DNA of 51,547 nt, taken from assembly GCA_001515955.1 (NCBI GenBank), contig LOES01000253.1:1-51547 (forward strand). The letters run 5' to 3'. The position numbers and the translations under genes are program-made. A model generated the notes under the pieces. It was not told the DNA's origin. It saw nothing but the letters and a program-made list of their open reading frames with translations, and did not search any database. Positions 10,046 through 19,177 of the stretch are shown here, in pieces (the stretch's first letter is position 1; the number at the start of each line of letters is the position of its first letter). The DNA comes from Clostridia bacterium BRH_c25 (GTDB lineage Bacteria > Bacillota_A > Clostridia > Lutisporales > Lutisporaceae).

Positions 10046-10546
10046 TTGTCTAAGGTACTTGGAATTTCTGTTTCGGATATAATGAACCCATTGGTAATGA
10101 CTACTCAAGGTTTTATTGCCAATCAGACAGGAATTTCAAAAAAATCCTTTAAGGCGTTGAAGCTGCATCAAGTGGATAAGTTGATGCTTAGGGACGTATC
10201 CTCTTTTATCAATCTGAAGGGGATAGTAAACGGCAAGTTTGTAGTCAGCATGGACCATCAGCTTATTAAAGCGATCGTAAGGAATTTCGTAATTGGAAAT
10301 ATGGCTGAGAATGAGATAAATGAATGTATTGAGGATACACTGGCGGAATGCTCGAACATAATTGTGGGAAATTCTATCAAAAAGTTTCCGGGTATTGAAG
10401 AGTATGTAAAAATAGACTCTCCCATGACAATATCCAGTCAGTATGCGGCATTAAGGTATTCAGAGACAGATATCTGGACCTGCGCCATTGACTGCAGTTT
10501 GGGCAGCGTAAGCGTAAGCTTCATCTCTTCGGATATCGTGGCATAG
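10046..10546 (+). CDS. CheX-like chemotaxis phosphatase domain protein
   Basis: The 166-residue protein resembles the CheX/CheC fold, in which an ExxNxxxG helix supplies the Glu and Asn that dephosphorylate CheY-P. The helix is visible here as ECSNIIVG, in the second half of the protein. No other chemotaxis gene is adjacent; pgi and dnaE flank it, so it is a stand-alone copy and its response-regulator partner is unknown. The TTG at 10046 is preferred because GGGGAGG ends 7 bases before it; the ATG at 10040 is only one base from that site. A good terminator follows. Confidence 0.65.
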   Translation: MSKVLGISVSDIMNPLVMTTQGFIANQTGISKKSFKALKLHQVDKLMLRDVSSFINLKGIVNGKFVVSMDHQLIKAIVRNFVIGNMAENEINECIEDTLAECSNIIVGNSIKKFPGIEEYVKIDSPMTISSQYAALRYSETDIWTCAIDCSLGSVSVSFISSDIVA

Positions 10547-10556
10547 TAATAAGCAG

Positions 10557-10587
10557 CGCAAAGGCCTTATGGTTTTTGCGTTTTTTC
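10557..10587 (+). terminator. Terminator after the CheX-like gene
   Basis: CGCAAA (10557-10562) pairs with TTTGCG (10575-10580), followed by six T residues. Confidence 0.75.
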
Positions 10588-10659
10588 ATTGGTTGTTATT
10601 GAAGTAAAGGGGATTTTATACTATCATATTAGTATGGTGACTAAATCTGGCGAATAAAG

Positions 10660-10686
10660 GCGCATATGTTTTCATATGTGCTTTTT
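10660..10686. terminator. Second hairpin with T tract before dnaE
   Basis: GCGCATATG (10660-10668), a TTTT loop and CATATGTGC (10673-10681) form a 9-bp stem with one G-T pair, followed by TTTTTC. It could be a back-up terminator or an attenuator in the dnaE leader. Confidence 0.6.
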
Positions 10687-10743
10687 CAAAATATACTGGA
10701 AGAGTGCGGATAAGGTTTTCGCAAAACACGAGGAGAAATAATC

Positions 10744-13700
10744 ATGAGAAATTTTATTCATCTGCATGTACATACTGAATACAGCCTTTTAGACGGAGCC
10801 GGCAGAGTGGAAGCCCTCGCTGCAAAAGCCAAGGAACTGGGTATGGATTCAGTTGCAATTACTGACCATGGTGTGATGTATGGTGTGGTGGATTTTTATA
10901 AGCAGGCAAAAAAGCATGGGGTCAAGCCTTTAATTGGCTGCGAGGTATATGTTGCAAATAGGACCATGGGGGACAGGGATCCCAAGCTGGACAGCGGACA
11001 ATACCACCTGGTGCTGCTGGCAAAGAATGAGGAAGGTTACAATAACCTTATAAAGCTGGTGTCCATGGGCTTTACCGAAGGTTTCTACTACAAACCGAGA
11101 GTGGACATGGAAGCACTGCGCAGGTATTCAGGAGGACTTGTTGCGTTAAGTGCCTGCCTTGCGGGGGCCATACCCGGGCATATAATGGATGGGAACTATG
11201 AGGCTGCTAAAAATGCGGCGTTGTCATATAATAATATTTTCGGTGAAGGAAACTTCTATCTGGAGCTTCAGGATCATGGCATAAAGGAGCAGGCCCTGGT
11301 AAACCAGGAGGTGATCAGACTGTCAAGGGAGACAGGGATACCCTTGGTTGCTACAAATGACGTTCACTATGTGGAAAAGGAAGATGCTGCGGCTCAGGAT
11401 ATTCTGCTTTGCATACAGACAGGTAAAACTATTGAAGAGGAAGGCAGGCTCAAATTCCAGGGTCAGGAGTTTTACTTAAAAACTGCTGATGAGATGTATG
11501 AGCTTTTCAAATATATTCCCGAGGCACTGGAAAACACATTAAAAATAGCAGAAAAATGCAATCTGGACTTCGATTTCGGACAGGTGCACCTTCCGGCTTT
11601 TGATGTTCCTGAAGGGCATACCTCCGATACCTATATCAGGAAGCTGTGTTATGACGGCTTGGAGCAAAGATATGTTGAAATAACGGATGAACTCAGAGGT
11701 AGGGCGGAATATGAGTTATCCGTCATAACCAAGATGGGGTATTCTGATTATTATCTCATTGTCTGGGACTATGTGAAATTTGCCAAAGACAACGGTATCA
11801 TGGTAGGGCCAGGCAGGGGCTCGGGAGCTGGAAGCCTTGTGGCATACTGTCTGGGCATAACCAATATAGATCCTATCAAATACAAGCTTATTTTTGAAAG
11901 ATTCCTGAACCCTGAGAGAATAAGCATGCCGGACTTTGACGTGGATTTTTGCTATGAAAGGCGTCAGGAAGTTATTGACTATGTTGTAGGAAAGTACGGT
12001 AAAGACAGAGTGGCCCAGATTATCACCTTTGGTACTATGGCAGCAAGGGCTGCCATAAGGGATGTGGGCAGGGCACTGAACATTCCTTATGCTCAGGTGG
12101 ATCTGATTGCAAAGAAGATTCCCTTTGAAATTGGGATGACTATAAAGAGGGCACTGGAGGCAAATCCTGAATTAAAAAAGCTGTATGAAGAGGAGGAAAG
12201 TGCAAAGTATCTCATTGACATGTCGAAAGCGGTGGAGGGGATGCCGAGGCACAGCTCCACCCATGCAGCCGGGGTAGTTATATCCAAGAAGGCAGTGACG
12301 GAATATGTCCCTCTGCAGATGAATGAGGATGTAATAACAACTCAGTTTACCATGGGCACCCTTGAAGAACTGGGCCTTTTAAAAATGGATTTTTTGGGGC
12401 TCAGGACCCTTACGGTTATAAGGGATACTCTGGAGCTTATAAGGGAAAAGGGTATAGAACCAATTGACATAGATCATATGGACTATGATGATCCTAAAGT
12501 TTACAAGATGATATCCCAGGGTGAGACCTACGGTGTATTCCAGCTGGAAAGCGGGGGAATGACCCAGTGTATGAAGGAGCTGAAGCCCAATTGCCTGGAG
12601 GATATAATAGCAGGAATATCCCTGTACAGACCCGGGGCCATGGACCAGATTCCAAGATACATCAGAAACAAGCACCATCCTGATATGCAGCAGTATATGC
12701 ACCCTGCCCTTGAACATATATTGGATGTGACCTATGGATGCATTATATACCAGGAGCAGGTAATGCAGATAGTGAGAGACCTGGGAGGCTATTCCATGGG
12801 TAGGTCGGATCTGGTCAGAAGGGCTATGGGAAAAAAGAAAGCCGATGTTATGGCCAAGGAAAGAGAGAACTTTATCAATGGTATACTGGATGAGGCTGGG
12901 AATGTTGTAGTAGCAGGCTGCGTAAGAAATGGAATACCTGCGAAGACTGCTGCGGATATTTTTGATGAGGTGGCCAAGTTCGCCGGCTACGGCTTCAATA
13001 AGTCCCATGCGGCTGCGTATGCCATAATTGGCTATCAGACAGCGTGGCTTAAATACTACTACCCTGTGGAATTTACAGCAGCACTTATAACCAGCGTTAT
13101 GGGCAGCAGCAAAAAGGTAGCTGAGTATATTCAGCACTGTAAAAGCATGGGTATAGAAGTGCTTCCTCCCGATGTGAATGAAAGCAGTGTAAGCTTTACA
13201 GTAAAAGAGAATAAAATCAGGTTTGGACTTGCAGCTGTAAAGAATGTCGGGATTAATGCCATCCTGTCCATAATAAGAGCAAGACAGGAAAAGGGAAGGT
13301 TTGAGGGACTCTATGACTTTCTTCAGAAGGTTGATTACAGTGTTATCAACAAGAGAACAGTGGAAAGCCTTATAAAGTGCGGTGCCTTTGACTGCTTCGA
13401 TGTATACAGGAGCCGTATGCTGGCAGTGTACGAAAAGCTGATGGAGAGCATACAGGGGCAGAAAAAAAGCAATGTAGAAGGCCAGATTTCATTCTTTGAC
13501 ACCATGGAGGACGCTGAAGATATAATAGGGAACATTTTTCCTGAAATAAATGAATATCCGAAGAGGAATCTTCTGACTATGGAGAAAGAGATGCTTGGGC
13601 TTTACATAAGTGGACATCCTCTTGAAGAATACAAGTCAGAGCTGGAAGCATCAGTCACAATTACAACGGCAGAGCTTTTAGCGGACAATGAGGTTGAGGA

Positions 13701-14229
13701 ACAGGGAGACGGCAATAATTTTGAATTGGACGGTAAAAGGGTGACAATGGGAGGCATAATAGTATCCGTAAAGCAGAAGACCACAAAAACCAACAATATG
13801 ATGGCCTTTATGGAATTGGAAGACCTGTACGGAACCCTTGAGGTAATAGTGTTCCCTAAAGTATATGAAAGGTGCAGGAATCTTCTGGTTCAGGATACAA
13901 TAGTGCTGGTTGGCGGCAGAATCAGCCAGAAGGAAGAAGAAGAAGCGAAGATAATATGTGATACTGTAAAGCCTTTGAAAAAGTATATGGGGAAGAAGCT
14001 TTATATAAAAATAAACACTGAGCTGCAGCCGGATATAATGGAGAAGCTAAAAAAAGTATTGACTGAATACAAAGGGATACAGCAGGTTATTTTAGTAAAT
14101 GAGGCCAACAAGACAAATGGTAAAAGCCAGGTTATGAAAGCTGACAGCAGTATCTGGGTTGATATAAACGACAAGCTGCTCGGTGATTTGAAAGAGGTTG
14201 CGGGCTCTGAATGTGTAGCGGTCAAGTAA
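10744..14229 (+). CDS. dnaE: DNA polymerase III alpha subunit, DnaE type
   Basis: This is a replicative C-family DNA polymerase. The order is an N-terminal PHP domain (FIHLHVHTEYSLLDGAGR), the polymerase core with the catalytic aspartates in MPDFDVDFCYERR and the GPGRGSGAGSLVAY loop, the tandem helix-hairpin-helix region, and a C-terminal OB-fold (about residues 990-1080). Length is 1161 residues, normal for DnaE. No embedded DEDDh exonuclease is seen, so it is not PolC. In Firmicutes DnaE extends RNA primers before PolC takes over. Its place upstream of pfkA is a common clostridial order. Confidence 0.97.
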   Translation: MRNFIHLHVHTEYSLLDGAGRVEALAAKAKELGMDSVAITDHGVMYGVVDFYKQAKKHGVKPLIGCEVYVANRTMGDRDPKLDSGQYHLVLLAKNEEGYNNLIKLVSMGFTEGFYYKPRVDMEALRRYSGGLVALSACLAGAIPGHIMDGNYEAAKNAALSYNNIFGEGNFYLELQDHGIKEQALVNQEVIRLSRETGIPLVATNDVHYVEKEDAAAQDILLCIQTGKTIEEEGRLKFQGQEFYLKTADEMYELFKYIPEALENTLKIAEKCNLDFDFGQVHLPAFDVPEGHTSDTYIRKLCYDGLEQRYVEITDELRGRAEYELSVITKMGYSDYYLIVWDYVKFAKDNGIMVGPGRGSGAGSLVAYCLGITNIDPIKYKLIFERFLNPERISMPDFDVDFCYERRQEVIDYVVGKYGKDRVAQIITFGTMAARAAIRDVGRALNIPYAQVDLIAKKIPFEIGMTIKRALEANPELKKLYEEEESAKYLIDMSKAVEGMPRHSSTHAAGVVISKKAVTEYVPLQMNEDVITTQFTMGTLEELGLLKMDFLGLRTLTVIRDTLELIREKGIEPIDIDHMDYDDPKVYKMISQGETYGVFQLESGGMTQCMKELKPNCLEDIIAGISLYRPGAMDQIPRYIRNKHHPDMQQYMHPALEHILDVTYGCIIYQEQVMQIVRDLGGYSMGRSDLVRRAMGKKKADVMAKERENFINGILDEAGNVVVAGCVRNGIPAKTAADIFDEVAKFAGYGFNKSHAAAYAIIGYQTAWLKYYYPVEFTAALITSVMGSSKKVAEYIQHCKSMGIEVLPPDVNESSVSFTVKENKIRFGLAAVKNVGINAILSIIRARQEKGRFEGLYDFLQKVDYSVINKRTVESLIKCGAFDCFDVYRSRMLAVYEKLMESIQGQKKSNVEGQISFFDTMEDAEDIIGNIFPEINEYPKRNLLTMEKEMLGLYISGHPLEEYKSELEASVTITTAELLADNEVEEQGDGNNFELDGKRVTMGGIIVSVKQKTTKTNNMMAFMELEDLYGTLEVIVFPKVYERCRNLLVQDTIVLVGGRISQKEEEEAKIICDTVKPLKKYMGKKLYIKINTELQPDIMEKLKKVLTEYKGIQQVILVNEANKTNGKSQVMKADSSIWVDINDKLLGDLKEVAGSECVAVK

Positions 14230-14346
14230 TGTAATATCAAAAAAATGGGTAGAATAAGCTTGATATTAGAAGGCATTTCATTTAAAATTATTTTATATAA
14301 GCAAAATTTTCATCATATCAGTTTTCGATAAATTAAATGTTCTAGG

Positions 14347-14429
14347 GTGCCTCTTGGGCAGAGGCACAACGCTAAGGAAGTGCATTTTCAACGCTTAAAT
14401 AGTTATAAATTTGTGGCGTTGAAAAGCAC
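14347..14429 (+). other. Structured leader of unknown class before the 65-residue gene
   Basis: Two stems precede the small gene. One is a perfect 8-bp hairpin, GTGCCTCT (14347-14354) with AGAGGCAC (14360-14367). The other is a long interrupted stem, GTGCATTTTCAACGC (14380-14394) with GCGTTGAAAAGCAC (14416-14429), ending just before the AAAGGAGG ribosome site. A further dyad, TAATATCAA/TTGATATTA (14232-14268), follows dnaE. No known riboswitch consensus was recognised. Confidence 0.45.
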
Positions 14430-14456
14430 GGGGTGCCAATAAAGGAGGCAGCAAGT

Positions 14457-14654
14457 ATGTGGACAGTTGTATACTTGGCAAAAAACAAGAGACTCGCGGA
14501 TAAAGTCAATGAGCTGATGTCAAGAGAAGGGGTTTTGGTTAAGCTGCAGCCGGTAAGCAAGAATACTGGTGATGAAGATAGCTATTTTGAAATATTGGTA
14601 CTTGAATCTGAAGTGGAGGAAGCGCACAATATTCTGTATGAACTTGGTTATTAA
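14457..14654 (+). CDS. Small DUF2007-like protein of unknown function
   Basis: The 65-residue acidic protein (MWTVVYLAKNKRLADKVN at its start) has the beta-alpha-beta pattern of small DUF2007-type 'putative signal transducing' proteins: an N-terminal strand, a helix over a protein half that changes register, and a final helix EVEEAHNILYELGY. The ATG at 14457 follows AAAGGAGG with good spacing. It lies between dnaE and pfkA. No function can be assigned. The family guess rests on size and pattern only. Confidence 0.7.
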   Translation: MWTVVYLAKNKRLADKVNELMSREGVLVKLQPVSKNTGDEDSYFEILVLESEVEEAHNILYELGY

Positions 14655-14812
14655 CATATAATAAACACAAATTTCATATATTGTGTCTTTATACAATGCA
14701 TAAGAATTTGTACGATTTATATAGCTTGATTTGCTATGAATAAAACCAAGAAAATTTTTTTGTATAAGATTGGGACATATTATGACCATGCAGGACAAAA
14801 GGGGGAAAGCGT

Positions 14813-15781
14813 ATGAAGAATATAGCCGTTTTGACTAGCGGAGGAGATGCACCGGGTATGAACGCCGCGATACGTGCGGTTGTAAGAATGGGTATAAATA
14901 AAGATATGAATGTCTTTGGGGTAAGAAAAGGTTTCAGAGGGCTTATTAACGGTGACTTTGTAAAGATGGATGAGTCTTCTGTTTCTGATACCATACACAG
15001 GGGCGGCACCATACTTCAAACTGCAAGAAGCGAGGAGTTCAAGACAGAGGAAGGACAGTGCAAGGCAGCCAATATGGCAAAAATTTTCAACATTGAAGGC
15101 CTGGTGGTCATAGGTGGGGATGGCTCCTTTACCGGTGCCAAGAGGCTTTCGGAAAAAGGCGTTGCATGTATAGGAGTGCCTGGTACAATTGACAATGATC
15201 TGGCATACACGGATTATACCATTGGCTTTGATACTGCTGTAAATAATGTGTTGGATGCCATTAACAAGATAAGAGACACATCAACCTCCCATGAAAGAGT
15301 CAGCATTATTGAGGTAATGGGAAGAAACTCGGGAGATATCGCATTATATGCGGGCTTGGCCGGAGGAGCAGAAGGCATTATAGTTCCCGAGATGGAATTC
15401 AAGCTGGAGAATATTTGCAAGCTGCTGGTAGAGAGGAAGAACAGGGGCAAGCTTCACAGCATCATTATTCTGGCTGAAGGGGTCGGAGATGCGAAGCAGT
15501 TGGAGCAGCAGATAATGGAGAATATTGATATTGAGGTTAGAGCAACTATACTCGGATATACTCAGAGAGGCGGAAATACATCTGCCTTTGACAGAGTGCT
15601 GGCTAGCAGGCTTGGGGCAAGAGCCGTCGAGCTGCTGGACGGGGATAAGTCAGGAAGAGTAGTGGGTATAAGGGATAACAAGATTATAGATATGGAAATC
15701 GGGGAAGCCTTAAGTATAAAAAAGGAATTCCAGAGGGAGCTTTATGAGCTGGCTGTAAACCTGTCCAGCAGCCCGGTGTAA
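14813..15781 (+). CDS. pfkA: ATP-dependent 6-phosphofructokinase
   Basis: The enzyme phosphorylates fructose-6-phosphate. The N-terminal [16 protein letters not shown] binds the nucleotide, and the [10 protein letters not shown] loop has Gly where PPi-dependent enzymes have Asp, which marks it as ATP-using. The catalytic PGTIDNDL motif carries Gly rather than Lys at the second discriminating position, again the ATP type. [10 protein letters not shown] and GYTQRGG substrate-binding motifs are intact. The 322 residues match bacterial PfkA. A second, PPi-type phosphofructokinase and pyruvate kinase follow. Confidence 0.97.
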   Translation: MKNIAVLTSGGDAPGMNAAIRAVVRMGINKDMNVFGVRKGFRGLINGDFVKMDESSVSDTIHRGGTILQTARSEEFKTEEGQCKAANMAKIFNIEGLVVIGGDGSFTGAKRLSEKGVACIGVPGTIDNDLAYTDYTIGFDTAVNNVLDAINKIRDTSTSHERVSIIEVMGRNSGDIALYAGLAGGAEGIIVPEMEFKLENICKLLVERKNRGKLHSIIILAEGVGDAKQLEQQIMENIDIEVRATILGYTQRGGNTSAFDRVLASRLGARAVELLDGDKSGRVVGIRDNKIIDMEIGEALSIKKEFQRELYELAVNLSSSPV

Positions 15782-15786
15782 ATATC

Positions 15787-15817
15787 AGTCACGAGTCACT
15801 GGTCGCTAGTCTCTATA
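15787..15817. repeat. Heptamer-unit repeat arm after pfkA
   Basis: Units AGTCACG, AGTCACT, GGTCGCT and AGTCTCT lie in tandem. This closely matches the reverse strand of the right arm at 3637-3666, so the two are copies of one element. Confidence 0.75.
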
Positions 15818-15850
15818 GTTGAGAAGGGCGTTGGAGTGGGATTTCAGTGT

Positions 15851-15902
15851 GTAGGGGCGCCCATTGGGCGTCCTCTGTAGGGAACGGTTCATAACCGTTC
15901 CG
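15851..15902. repeat. Two tandem GTAGGG-type hairpins
   Basis: The first, GTAGGG (15851-15856) followed by GCGCCCA-T-TGGGCGT, has one mismatch. The second has GTAG at 15877 and then a perfect 9-bp stem GGAACGGTT-CAT-AACCGTTCC (15881-15901). Both have the GTAGGG lead of the 7524 and 19007 copies but different arm sequences, so pairing rather than sequence is kept. Confidence 0.7.
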
Positions 15903-15957
15903 GGCATGAAAAAAGAATTTTACTAAAATATATAACTTATAAAAGGAGAGATTTTTT

Positions 15958-17229
15958 ATGACTGCATTAAAAGGAAATTGTTTGGTTGCTCAATCTGGAG
16001 GACCAACCTCAGTAATAAACGCCAGTGCTTGTGGTGTTATACAGGGGGCTTTTAAATCAGGAGAGATTGATAAGGTTTATGGTGCGCTGCATGGTGTATT
16101 CGGAATACTTAATGAAGACCTTTTTCTGTTCAATGATGAGTCCCCGGAGGAACTGGAGCTATTGAAGGTTACACCTGCTTCTGCTCTGGGCTCCTGCAGA
16201 TATAAGCTGAAGTCAATAGAAGCAAGCGAAGGGGATTACAGAAGGATAATCGATGTATTTGAAGCACATGATATAAGATACTTCTTTTACATAGGCGGAA
16301 ATGACTCAATGGATACAGCAAACAAGGTAAGTCAATACGCCCAGAGGGTCGGATATGAATTGAGGGCTGTAGGGGTACCCAAGACTATAGATAATGATTT
16401 GCCTATTACAGATCATACGCCTGGATTTGGAAGCACTGCAAAGTTCATTGCAACTTCTATAAAAGAGGTTGGTCTGGATGCAAGAGTTTATGATTATCCT
16501 ACAGTTACGATCTGTGAATTGATGGGAAGAAATGCAGGCTGGATTACTGCTTCCTCTGCATTGGCAAAGGAATATGAAGATGATGCTCCCCATTTCATAT
16601 ACTTGCCGGAGGTTCCTTTTTCACTGGATAAATTCGGTGAAGATGTGAAGTCGGCACTGAAGAAGTATAATTATGCTGTAGTGGCCATTTCGGAAGGTAT
16701 TAAGACTGAGGATGGAAAATATATATCTGAGATAGGTGCACCCAATGCATTAAAGGATGCCTTCGGGCATGTTCAGCTGGGAGGAGCCAGCGAGGTTCTT
16801 CAGCATTATATATCGGAGAATATCTGTAAAAAGGTCAGGATAGTGAATTACAGCAGTATACAGAGATGTGCTGCTCACTGGGCGTCACTTACGGATAATG
16901 AAGAAAGCTTTATGTGTGGACAGATGGCTGTCAAGTACGCCATAGAAGGCCATACAGGCAAGATGGTAGGTATGGCAAGAGGCAAAGAAAAAGAATATAC
17001 CTGTGAAACTCAGCTTATTGATCTTAACGATGTAGCCAACAAAGAAAAGAAGATACCTGCAGAATGGATGAATGAAGAGGGCAACTTTGTGAAGCAGCCA
17101 TTAATAGATTATATGAGACCGTTAATAATGGGGGAAGTCGAGATTCGTATGGAAGATGGACTCCCAAGATATGCAAGGCTTCAGAAAAAGCTTATAGAAA
17201 AGAAGCTTGAGAAATGGAATGTAAAATAG
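15958..17229 (+). CDS. pfp: PPi-type 6-phosphofructokinase
   Basis: This phosphofructokinase family member probably uses pyrophosphate. The phosphoryl-donor loop reads GGNDSMDTA, with Asp in the position where the ATP enzyme upstream has Gly, and the catalytic motif is PKTIDNDLP with Lys, the standard pair of PPi markers. MGRNAGWITA is intact, and the length of 423 residues is that of the long PPi-PFK clade. The PPi enzyme is reversible and saves ATP, as known in Clostridium thermocellum. It sits 176 bp after pfkA and 1 bp before pyk, so it is probably cotranscribed with pyruvate kinase. The donor call is inferred from residues, not measured. Confidence 0.9.
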   Translation: MTALKGNCLVAQSGGPTSVINASACGVIQGAFKSGEIDKVYGALHGVFGILNEDLFLFNDESPEELELLKVTPASALGSCRYKLKSIEASEGDYRRIIDVFEAHDIRYFFYIGGNDSMDTANKVSQYAQRVGYELRAVGVPKTIDNDLPITDHTPGFGSTAKFIATSIKEVGLDARVYDYPTVTICELMGRNAGWITASSALAKEYEDDAPHFIYLPEVPFSLDKFGEDVKSALKKYNYAVVAISEGIKTEDGKYISEIGAPNALKDAFGHVQLGGASEVLQHYISENICKKVRIVNYSSIQRCAAHWASLTDNEESFMCGQMAVKYAIEGHTGKMVGMARGKEKEYTCETQLIDLNDVANKEKKIPAEWMNEEGNFVKQPLIDYMRPLIMGEVEIRMEDGLPRYARLQKKLIEKKLEKWNVK

Positions 17230-17230
17230 T

Positions 17231-18982
17231 ATGAGAAAGACTAAGATTGTATGTACCATAGGTCCGGTGACCGAAACTGAAGAAATGATTGAGCGGCTCA
17301 TTACAGCGGGGATGAATGTTGCAAGGCTCAATTTCTCCCATGGGGATCATGCTGAGCATAAGAAAAGAATTGATACCATCAAACGGGTAAGGGAGAATCT
17401 TGGCAAGCCTGTTGCAATTATGCTGGATACAAAAGGGCCCGAAGTAAGACTTGGATATTTTAAGGATGGAAAGGCCGAGCTGGAGAAGGGCAGTAAATTT
17501 ACTCTGACTACAAGAGATATACAGGGTGACAACACACTGTGCAGCATCACTTATAAAGAACTGCCGGGGGAAGTGTCTTCCGGTTCCAGAATACTGATAG
17601 CAGACGGCGTAATAGAGCTAAGAGTACTGGAGAAGAACGATACTGACGTTATCTGTGAAGTGGTAAATGGGGGAACACTGGGGGACAGGAAAAATGTAAA
17701 TATACCGGGTGCAACCTCGAAGCTGCCTGCAATTACAGAGAAGGATATTGCTGATCTTATTTTCGGCATAGAAAATAAAGTGGACTTTGTTGCTGCATCC
17801 TTCATCAGAAAGGCCACTGATGTGCTGGAGCTAAGAAAAGTGCTTGAGCAGAATAACGGAGAGCATATACATATAATTGCAAAGATAGAAAACCAGGAGG
17901 GTGTAGACAATCTGGAGGATATTCTCAAAGTATGTGACGGGCTTATGGTAGCAAGAGGGGATCTTGGAGTTGAGATACCAACAGAGGAAATACCCATGAT
18001 TCAGAAGCATCTTATAAAGAGAACAAATGAAATTGGCAAGCCGGTCATAACGGCAACTCAGATGCTTGATTCCATGATAAGAAATCCCCGGCCGACAAGA
18101 GCAGAAGTGACCGACGTGGCGAATTCAATAATTGACGGAACTGATGCAATAATGCTTTCAGGCGAAACTGCAGCGGGCAAATACCCAATAGAAGCGGTGC
18201 AGACTATGGCTTCAATAGCTGAAAGGACAGAGCGGGAATTGGACTACGGCAAAAGTCTGCAAGGCTTTTCCGGGAGGAAAATCACAGTGGCGACTGCCAT
18301 CAGCCATAGCTCCTGCACTACAGCTTTTGAGCTTCAGGCAGCAGCGATAATAACTCCCACCCATTCAGGCTCCACTGCAAGAATGGTATCGAAATTCAGG
18401 CCTAAGGCGCCTATAATTGCTGCAACCTCTGACAATATGGTTATGCGAAAGCTCTGTCTGAGCTTCGGGGTGTATCCGATAAGTGTACCCCAATCAGATG
18501 TAACGGATGAAATAATTGAACTATCAGTAAATGCAGCTGTCACAGAGGAGTATATCAAGAGCGGAGATCTTGTTATTATAACTGCAGGGATACCTTCCGG
18601 GGTTGCCGGTACCACCAACCTGATAAAGGTGCATGTTGTCGGTGAGATATTGGCAAAAGGAATAGGAATAGGTGACAAGTCGGTTACCGGAAGGATATCG
18701 GTTATTAATGATATTGAGAAAGATTGGAATAAGCTTCAGGAGGGCAACATATTGGTTACAAGATCTACCGACAAGGACCTGGTGCCTCTAATGGAAAAGG
18801 CTTCGGCATTTATTGTTGAAGAAGGCGGTATAACATCTCATGCGGCTATTGTTGGCATTGTCCTTGGGAAATCTGTCATTGTCGGTGTGAAAGATGCAAT
18901 GCAGCTGCTGAAAGATGGACAGCTGGTAACAATGGATACGGCCCGGGGTATTATTTACAATGGCGCTACAAGGGTGCTATGA
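17231..18982 (+). CDS. pyk: Pyruvate kinase with C-terminal PEP-utiliser domain
   Basis: Pyruvate kinase transfers phosphate from PEP to ADP. Motifs include MNVARLNFSHG, MLDTKGPEVR, the catalytic IIAKIENQEG lysine region, VARGDLGVEIP and the TATQMLDSM loop. At 583 residues it has an extra C-terminal domain (about residues 500-583) like the PEP-synthase phosphohistidine domain, with GGITSHAAIVG containing the histidine. This long form is common in Bacillus and Clostridia; the role of the extra domain is uncertain. The start codon lies one base after the stop of the PPi-PFK gene, showing tight coupling. Confidence 0.97.
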   Translation: MRKTKIVCTIGPVTETEEMIERLITAGMNVARLNFSHGDHAEHKKRIDTIKRVRENLGKPVAIMLDTKGPEVRLGYFKDGKAELEKGSKFTLTTRDIQGDNTLCSITYKELPGEVSSGSRILIADGVIELRVLEKNDTDVICEVVNGGTLGDRKNVNIPGATSKLPAITEKDIADLIFGIENKVDFVAASFIRKATDVLELRKVLEQNNGEHIHIIAKIENQEGVDNLEDILKVCDGLMVARGDLGVEIPTEEIPMIQKHLIKRTNEIGKPVITATQMLDSMIRNPRPTRAEVTDVANSIIDGTDAIMLSGETAAGKYPIEAVQTMASIAERTERELDYGKSLQGFSGRKITVATAISHSSCTTAFELQAAAIITPTHSGSTARMVSKFRPKAPIIAATSDNMVMRKLCLSFGVYPISVPQSDVTDEIIELSVNAAVTEEYIKSGDLVIITAGIPSGVAGTTNLIKVHVVGEILAKGIGIGDKSVTGRISVINDIEKDWNKLQEGNILVTRSTDKDLVPLMEKASAFIVEEGGITSHAAIVGIVLGKSVIVGVKDAMQLLKDGQLVTMDTARGIIYNGATRVL

Positions 18983-18985
18983 ATA

Positions 18986-19031
18986 GATACGAGATACGAG
19001 ATACGGGTAGGGAACGCATTGCATGCGTTCC
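18986..19031. repeat. GATACGA tandem heptamers and GTAGGG hairpin
   Basis: Three direct 7-bp repeats (GATACGA, GATACGA, GATACGG; 18986-19006) run into GTAGG and then a hairpin with 8-bp arms GGAACGCA and TGCGTTCC (19011-19031). Both repeat types of this window are thus joined in one place. Confidence 0.7.
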
Positions 19032-19074
19032 GTTGGCCTGTTCCATACTGCAGAACTGAACATAACTGATAAAT

Positions 19075-19105
19075 AGGCTCTATGGATGACATGGGGCTTT
19101 TTTTG
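19075..19105 (+). terminator. Probable terminator of the pfp-pyk unit
   Basis: AGGCTCTATG (19075-19084) pairs with CATGGGGCTT (19090-19099), including G-T pairs, and the T run continues after the stem. Confidence 0.6.
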
Positions 19106-19177
19106 TTTGGTTTCGGCTGAATAAAGAGGTATAATGAAAATGATGAAAAGGCTCATAATTAGGAGGATAGTGAGAAT

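Noticed and set aside
14347..14429. Cobalamin or other known riboswitch
   Set aside because: GGTGCC-like ends hint at it, but no conserved core of any class could be matched and the downstream genes are not vitamin-related.
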